This document shows positions 1-6,640 of a stretch of DNA of 6,640 nt, piece after piece. Positions within the stretch are counted from its first letter, which is position 1. Every line of letters starts with the position of its first letter. Source of the DNA: an uncultured Gammaproteobacteria bacterium. GTDB taxonomy: Bacteria; Pseudomonadota; Gammaproteobacteria; GCA-001735895. The notes beneath the pieces are model-generated. The model worked only from the letters and a program-made list of their open reading frames with translations, ran no database searches and was not told the origin of the DNA. Location of the stretch: the NCBI GenBank assembly GCA_937980285.1, contig CALJQI010000275.1, positions 1 through 6,640 on the forward strand, written 5' to 3'. Made by a program: the position numbers and the translations under genes.

Positions 1-135
1 GTCGCCTATCGCCGCTGATCGCCTGGGATTAAGCGGCGGTTTTCTCGAAAGCCGCCGCTCATGCGCTTGCGCAAGGCTGCAGGAATCGGCAACAGCGGCC
101 GCCAGGTTAGTGTTGATAAACAGCAGAAAGAGCAT
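1..135 (-). CDS. possible 5' part of an exported protein, cut by the left edge (weak)
   Basis: Reading leftwards from an ATG at 135-133, a frame stays open for 45 codons to the window edge. It begins MLFLLFINTNLAAAVADSC, which resembles a signal peptide: a hydrophobic stretch followed by an Ala-rich site with possible cleavage after AVA (residue 16). The rest is Arg- and Pro-rich. It would start 54 bp after the stop of the 181-residue gene upstream on the same strand. Against it: there is no good ribosome site (a GGA lies only 2 nt before the ATG), the signal peptide lacks the usual N-terminal positive charge, and rare codons (AGA, AGG, CGA, ATA) are frequent. In-frame codons upstream of the ATG would add RISRN, which supplies the charge but has no standard start codon. 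A plus-strand frame (from position 2 to a TGA at 293-295) is also open across this stretch, so the strand is not settled. Confidence 0.22.
   Translation of the reverse strand, partial: MLFLLFINTNLAAAVADSCSLAQAHERRLSRKPPLNPRRSAAIGD
32..59. other. strong GC-rich hairpin
   Basis: AGCGGCGG at 32-39 pairs perfectly with CCGCCGCT at 52-59. Read as plus-strand RNA the stem extends inward through a G-U pair (40/51) and three A-U pairs (41-43/48-50) to a 4-nt loop, giving 12 pairs. As minus-strand RNA the G-U pair becomes a C-A mismatch, so the fold favours a plus-strand transcript. No T-tract follows on either strand, so it is not a standard intrinsic terminator. A plus-strand frame entering from the left and ending at TAA 30-32 just before it would fit a gene end plus hairpin, but only about nine codons of that frame are visible. 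Confidence 0.35.
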
Positions 136-189
136 GTTCCGACTAATCCGGATCGGCTGGCAAGTTGTCCGGGCGATCCCGGTAGTCTA

Positions 190-735
190 TCAGTCTCGCA
201 GTTCTCCTCTTTCACGGAAGTATCTACCCTCGTGCATACAGCAATTATGGATTGCCCTGAAGCCATGTTTGCGCCACTTGTCTTCGCATTTTTGATAGAT
301 CTGCGTTTCGATTGCTTCATTCTTCACCCTGTCCCTTAGCTCCAGTCGGGTCTCCACGCAACGGCCGATCCTGGCGACTCCGTACAAGGGATAGTAATCG
401 AGACAATCGTTGTATAGGACAACCGCCAGAGACTGGCTACCCAGCTGGACCCTTGCATTACGAATGATTCTACTTTTAATGCCCTGCTGCTGATTAACGC
501 ACGAGCCGATCCGACTTACCCTGCCACCATGCAATTCATCGCAAAATTTGAAAACTTCTGGCGAGTAATGCTCTTTGTAATACTGCAGTCGTTTCCATTG
601 CGACCAGCCCATACGATCCCACCGTTCTTCGAGCCAGTCCATATCCCCGGCTGCAATGTTCTCTGCAGGCGTCACACCGAGTGAAATCACAAAGATCAGT
701 CTGACGACGGAGTTCAAAAAATTTACGATTCTCAC
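190..735 (-). CDS. small exported protein with three tandem cysteine repeats, function unknown
   Basis: I do not recognise this 181-residue protein. The N-terminus (Arg2, hydrophobic residues 7-20, Ala-rich site near 28-30) reads as a signal peptide, so the product is probably periplasmic or secreted. The mature part holds three copies of one unit: Cys65-Cys79, Cys111-Cys126 and Cys150-Cys165/166. The cysteine pairs are 14, 15 and 15 residues apart, and RIG(S/R)CV in the first two copies corresponds to AIHNCC in the third. Such regularity is unlikely by chance and is the best evidence for real coding. The segment before repeat 1 (about 32-55) is rich in Trp, Tyr and charged residues. Disulphide bonding within each unit is inference. 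The start is GTG at 735-733; the frame has a stop at 766-768 and no earlier standard start, and the G-rich run at 752-757 is 16 nt away, too far for a normal ribosome site. Codon use is less GC-biased than in metH. No operon partner is clear. Confidence 0.72.
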   Translation of the reverse strand: MRIVNFLNSVVRLIFVISLGVTPAENIAAGDMDWLEERWDRMGWSQWKRLQYYKEHYSPEVFKFCDELHGGRVSRIGSCVNQQQGIKSRIIRNARVQLGSQSLAVVLYNDCLDYYPLYGVARIGRCVETRLELRDRVKNEAIETQIYQKCEDKWRKHGFRAIHNCCMHEGRYFRERGELRD

Positions 736-1271
736 AACAACAAAACATATACCCCCCGGTAAGGTCTATGCTTGATTTCTGTCAACCGGGTATTAACAAA
801 GAGCGCATTACATCGCCTTTACCTAAAACCAATACGCTGTCGTTCAAAATAATTCAGGTGTAAGGTTCTCAGCATTCGGAGAATCCAGATGCGAAGTTGC
901 AAGACCTGTACATTGGTCGGGATCAATGGGGTTCATTTGCATGGAAAGTTACGCTGAATACAGCCAGCCTGGTCGTTCGAAATGAGTTCATGTGCCGCAA
1001 AGACCGAGAACGACTCAACGTAGTTGAGTATCGCATTTGGGTCGAGTTCGGAAGCCTGAGAGTCCTGGTTGAGGGTCGCTTTTCCTCGAGGTATTGCTAT
1101 TTGGTGCTTTTTATCGACTCAAGATCAGGGCAATTCAGAGACAAAAGTGCTTCTTTACGGGACAGGGCCAGTAATGACCCCGGACCCGGTTTTTCGCCGG
1201 CAGCAGCGGTTGCATATGGCTTAATCGGGTCGAACGGGGCGTATAAGAGGCGAGCCAGATATCTGCGCGGA
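736..1271. other. gap without a supported gene
   Basis: About 540 bases lie between the start of the 181-residue gene and the end of bmt. Neither strand shows a frame with convincing protein character. A plus-strand frame starts at a TTG at 897 but runs on through the antisense of bmt, and a minus-strand frame ending at 1097 is an extension of another bmt shadow. The left part is AT-richer and should hold the promoter of the 181-residue gene. A TTGACA occurs on the minus strand at 785-780, but no -10 hexamer stands at a proper distance. An inverted repeat lies at 1013-1029. No intrinsic terminator (stem plus T-run) for the metH-bmt transcript was found just beyond 1272. Confidence 0.6.
1013..1029. 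repeat. short perfect inverted repeat
   Basis: ACTCAAC (1013-1019) and GTTGAGT (1023-1029) are exact reverse complements around a GTA spacer. The 7-bp stem with a 3-nt loop lies in the middle of the gene-free stretch and has no T-run on either side, so it is not an obvious terminator. It could be a protein-binding dyad, a weak RNA hairpin or chance. Confidence 0.3.
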
Positions 1272-2300
1272 TTAACGGCGTCGGCGGCGGCGGGCGCTGC
1301 CGCGGGTCTTGACTTCGTGCTGGCCGCCGGCCTGGGCCTGTGCGCCGGCGCTGACTTCGCCGAGCTCGCGCACGACCTCTTCGATGCTGGGCGCAGGGCC
1401 CGGGGCCGTTGTGTCGAGGGCATGGCGCATTGCTGCGACGTGCCCGGGCGAGGTGCCGCAGCAACCGCCGACGATACGCGCGCCGGCATCGCGCGCCATC
1501 ACCGCGTAACGCGCCATGATTTCCGGGGTACCGTTGTAATGGATTTCGCCGTCGATGAATTCCGGGATGCCGCAGTTGGCCTTGGCCACCAGCACCGGGT
1601 CGCCGCCGTCGGCGGGTTTGCTGGCCTGCATGTTGAGAATCGTCGCCACCACTTCGGAGGCGCCGATACCGCAGTTGGTGCCGCAGGCGTGCACGCCGAG
1701 GCGATGCTGCAGGCCCATCATGTCGGCGGCGCCGACGCCCATCATGGTGCGGCCGTTGGTGTCGAAGCTCATCGTGAACACGATCGGCAGGCCGGTTTGT
1801 CGCGCGCCCCTGACGGCGAGTTCGACTTCCTCCTGCGATGACATGGTTTCGATCCAGATGACGTCGGCGCCACCCTGCTCCAGCGCCAGCGCCTGCTCCG
1901 CGAAGGCGTCGACGGCGTTCTCGGGTTCGAGCTCGCCCAGCGGCGCGAGAATTTCACCGGTAGGTCCGATCGAGCCGGCGACGATAATCCTGCGCTCGCA
2001 GTTTTCCGCAACCTGGCGAAGAATCCTCGCCGCCGCGACGTTGAGCTCGGTGACGCGATCCTGCGCGTTGTGCAGTTTCAGGCGGTAGCGCGTGCCGCCG
2101 AAACTGTTGGTCAATATCAGGTCGGAGCCGGCATCGGCGAAGGCCTGGTAGTGAGTGGTAACCCGATCGGGAAAATCCGCGTTCCACAGCTCGGGCGCGT
2201 CACCGCTTTGCAGGCCCATGCCGAAAAAAGTGGTGCCGGTGGCGCCGTCGGCGAGCAGTACCTGCTTTTCTTGCAGCATTTGTACGAACGGGTTGGTCAT
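1272..2300 (-). CDS. bmt: betaine-homocysteine S-methyltransferase-type enzyme (Bmt)
   Basis: This cytoplasmic, zinc-dependent enzyme of the homocysteine S-methyltransferase family (pfam S-methyl_trans) moves a methyl group from a methylated donor, in this subfamily usually glycine betaine, to homocysteine, giving methionine. The 342 residues form one TIM barrel. Family motifs are in order: DGATGT (18-23), TNSFGG (64-69), WIETMSS (149-155), GTNCGIGASE (207-216) and GGCCGT (278-283). The three zinc and thiolate ligands should be Cys210, Cys280 and Cys281. The sequence resembles alphaproteobacterial and rhizobial Bmt more than the N-terminal domain of MetH. After about residue 300 a Pro/Ala/Gln-rich linker ends in KTRGSARRRRRR, an arginine tail outside the barrel. 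The ATG at 2300 follows a weak GAG ribosome site 5 nt upstream. The gene starts 73 bp after the metH stop on the same strand, so cotranscription is likely. The methyl donor is inferred from overall likeness; dimethylsulfoniopropionate or S-methylmethionine cannot be excluded. Confidence 0.93.
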   Translation of the reverse strand: MTNPFVQMLQEKQVLLADGATGTTFFGMGLQSGDAPELWNADFPDRVTTHYQAFADAGSDLILTNSFGGTRYRLKLHNAQDRVTELNVAAARILRQVAENCERRIIVAGSIGPTGEILAPLGELEPENAVDAFAEQALALEQGGADVIWIETMSSQEEVELAVRGARQTGLPIVFTMSFDTNGRTMMGVGAADMMGLQHRLGVHACGTNCGIGASEVVATILNMQASKPADGGDPVLVAKANCGIPEFIDGEIHYNGTPEIMARYAVMARDAGARIVGGCCGTSPGHVAAMRHALDTTAPGPAPSIEEVVRELGEVSAGAQAQAGGQHEVKTRGSARRRRRR

Positions 2301-2373
2301 TGAAACTCGGGCATTTTCAAATCAGGCGGGCGAGGGCGGATTTATGCCACTAATGCCGTTATTTAGCAAGGCT

Positions 2374-6078
<3,705 letters not shown>

Positions 6079-6106
6079 TTGACTTATTCCGGTTTATAAC
6101 TAAGAT
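6079..6106 (+). promoter_or_regulatory. predicted promoter of the SahR-like gene
   Basis: TTGACT at 6079-6084 is a good -35 match. TAAGAT at 6101-6106, 16 bp further, is a fair -10 (4 of 6 positions). Transcription would begin near 6113, about 27 nt before the ATG at 6140. The -10 touches the left edge of the palindrome, so a repressor bound there would block its own gene. A better -10-like hexamer, TATAAA at 6106-6111, lacks a -35 at the right distance. The -35 immediately abuts the metH start codon on the other strand. Confidence 0.35.
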
Positions 6107-6125
6107 ATAAAGATATCTTTATATC
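6104..6125. promoter_or_regulatory. 22-bp palindromic operator, probable SahR site
   Basis: Positions 6104-6125 are a perfect palindrome with half-site GATATAAAGAT and its exact reverse complement, centred between 6114 and 6115, with no spacer. It is the only long symmetric element in the 61-bp region between metH and the divergent regulator gene. ArsR-type proteins bind as dimers to AT-rich inverted repeats of this kind, and SahR operators upstream of metH and other SAM-cycle genes are described as AT-rich palindromes. It overlaps the predicted -10 on both strands, as expected for a repressor site. Assignment to this particular regulator rests on adjacency and family knowledge, not on a motif scan. 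Confidence 0.8.
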
Positions 6126-6145
6126 ATTATTTAAAATAAATGCAA
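6118..6145 (-). promoter_or_regulatory. predicted promoter of metH-bmt
   Basis: On the minus strand TTGCAT (6145-6140) and TATAAA (6123-6118) form a -35/-10 pair with a 16-bp spacer. Transcription would begin near 6111 and give a leader of about 32 nt carrying the GGA ribosome site. The -10 lies inside the right half of the palindrome, and the -35 overlaps the start codon of the divergent gene. I saw no B12 or SAM riboswitch: the leader is far too short for one. Confidence 0.45.
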
Positions 6146-6640
6146 ACACTGGATGCTTTACTGGTTGGATTACGCGCGGCGGGTGAGCATACCCGCCTGC
6201 GCATATTGGCGCTGTGCGCGCGCAGCGAGCTCAGCGTTTCGGAGCTGGTGAAAATTCTCGGGCAAAGCCAGCCTCGCGTATCGCGCCATCTCAAAGTCAT
6301 GGTCGAGTCCGGCCTGCTGGAACGCCTGCCCGAGGGCGCCAGGGTGTATTTCAGGGTTTCCGACGATGCCGCCGTTTCGGGGCTCGGCCAGGCGCTGGTC
6401 GGCCTGATACCGGATTCCGACGCCTGTCTCAACCGCGATTTTTCCCGCCTGCAGCAGGTGCGCGACGTGCGCGCAAGGCAGGCGCAGGAATATTTTCATA
6501 CCGTCGCCGATTCCTGGGACTCGATCCGCTCGCTATACGTGCCGCAGGCGCAGGTCGAAAAGAAGCTGCTCGACATCATCGGTGACCAGCCGGTGCAGGA
6601 AATGCTCGACATCGGCACCGGTACGGGCCGTATCCTGGAA
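6140..6640 (+). CDS. sahR: SahR-like transcriptional regulator: ArsR HTH fused to a SAM-methyltransferase fold, 5' part
   Basis: The first 167 codons are visible and the frame is open at the right edge. Residues about 1-75 are an ArsR-type winged helix: EHTRLRILALC (16-26), helix-turn-helix SVSELVKILGQSQPRVSRHL (32-51) and the wing ending ARVYFRV (67-73). The metal-sensor motif ELCVCDL of ArsR/SmtB proteins is replaced by ELSVSEL, so arsenic or metal sensing there is unlikely. A linker (about 76-150) leads to LDIGTGTGR (156-164), motif I of class I methyltransferases, which binds SAM or SAH. This architecture, divergent from metH, matches SahR, a repressor of SAM-cycle genes in Proteobacteria that leaves DNA when SAH binds its methyltransferase-like domain. 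The ATG at 6140 has no recognisable Shine-Dalgarno sequence (A/T-rich upstream), which may keep expression low. The C-terminal part is outside the window. An active methyltransferase with an HTH is the alternative. Confidence 0.88.
   Translation, partial: MQTLDALLVGLRAAGEHTRLRILALCARSELSVSELVKILGQSQPRVSRHLKVMVESGLLERLPEGARVYFRVSDDAAVSGLGQALVGLIPDSDACLNRDFSRLQQVRDVRARQAQEYFHTVADSWDSIRSLYVPQAQVEKKLLDIIGDQPVQEMLDIGTGTGRILE

Noticed and set aside
536..748. ATG-started 70-codon frame (MFCCCENRKFF...) overlapping the start of the cysteine-repeat gene
   Set aside because: It lies in another frame inside the better supported 181-residue gene and lacks that gene's repeat structure.
1256..1265. CAGATATCTG palindrome just beyond the bmt stop as a second regulator site
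   Set aside because: It shares only the AGATATCT core with the 6104-6125 operator. The flanks differ and no promoter is nearby, so chance is more likely.
1097..1489. Minus-strand frame running past the bmt stop, as a frameshifted C-terminus of Bmt
   Set aside because: Bmt in its own frame already reaches normal length and ends in an Arg-rich tail. The alternative frame has no family motif.
897..1841. Plus-strand frame of 314 codons overlapping the end of bmt
   Set aside because: Most of it is the exact antisense of bmt, is Ala/Gly/His-rich as expected for the complement of a GC-rich gene, and starts at an isolated TTG without a ribosome site.
6079..6139. Cobalamin or SAM riboswitch upstream of metH
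   Set aside because: The whole intergenic region is 61 bp and the predicted leader about 32 nt, too short for any known B12 or SAM aptamer with a control element.

Overview
The window looks like a chromosomal piece of a member of the Pseudomonadota, most likely a gammaproteobacterium. The single-chain B12-dependent methionine synthase resembles the E. coli enzyme along its whole length, the second methyltransferase is of the proteobacterial Bmt type, and the regulator matches SahR, a family described from Proteobacteria. The methionine genes are GC-rich, while roughly positions 140-1160 are visibly less so. No species can be named from the sequence alone.

Layout, left to right. Positions 1-189 are poorly resolved: a stable hairpin (32-59) and competing reading frames that run off the left edge, including a possible signal-peptide start on the minus strand. 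Positions 190-735 (minus) encode a small, probably exported, cysteine-containing protein of unknown function built from three tandem repeats. Positions 736-1271 are a gap of about 540 bases with no gene I can support. Positions 1272-2300 (minus) encode a Bmt-type homocysteine S-methyltransferase. Positions 2374-6078 (minus) encode complete MetH. Positions 6079-6139 are a short divergent control region holding a perfect 22-bp AT-rich palindrome. Position 6140 to the right edge (plus) is the 5' part of a gene for an ArsR-type HTH fused to a SAM-methyltransferase fold, as in SahR.

How the genes work together. MetH and Bmt both turn homocysteine into methionine, MetH from 5-methyltetrahydrofolate via cobalamin and Bmt from a methylated donor such as glycine betaine. 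They lie on the same strand 73 bp apart and are probably cotranscribed. The divergent regulator has the architecture of SahR, the S-adenosylhomocysteine (SAH)-responsive repressor of SAM-cycle genes. The palindrome overlaps the predicted -10 regions on both strands, so one operator could repress metH-bmt and the regulator together. The simplest model is that accumulated SAH releases the repressor and switches on homocysteine remethylation. This is a known type of circuit. The least explained element is the triple-repeat cysteine protein at 190-735.
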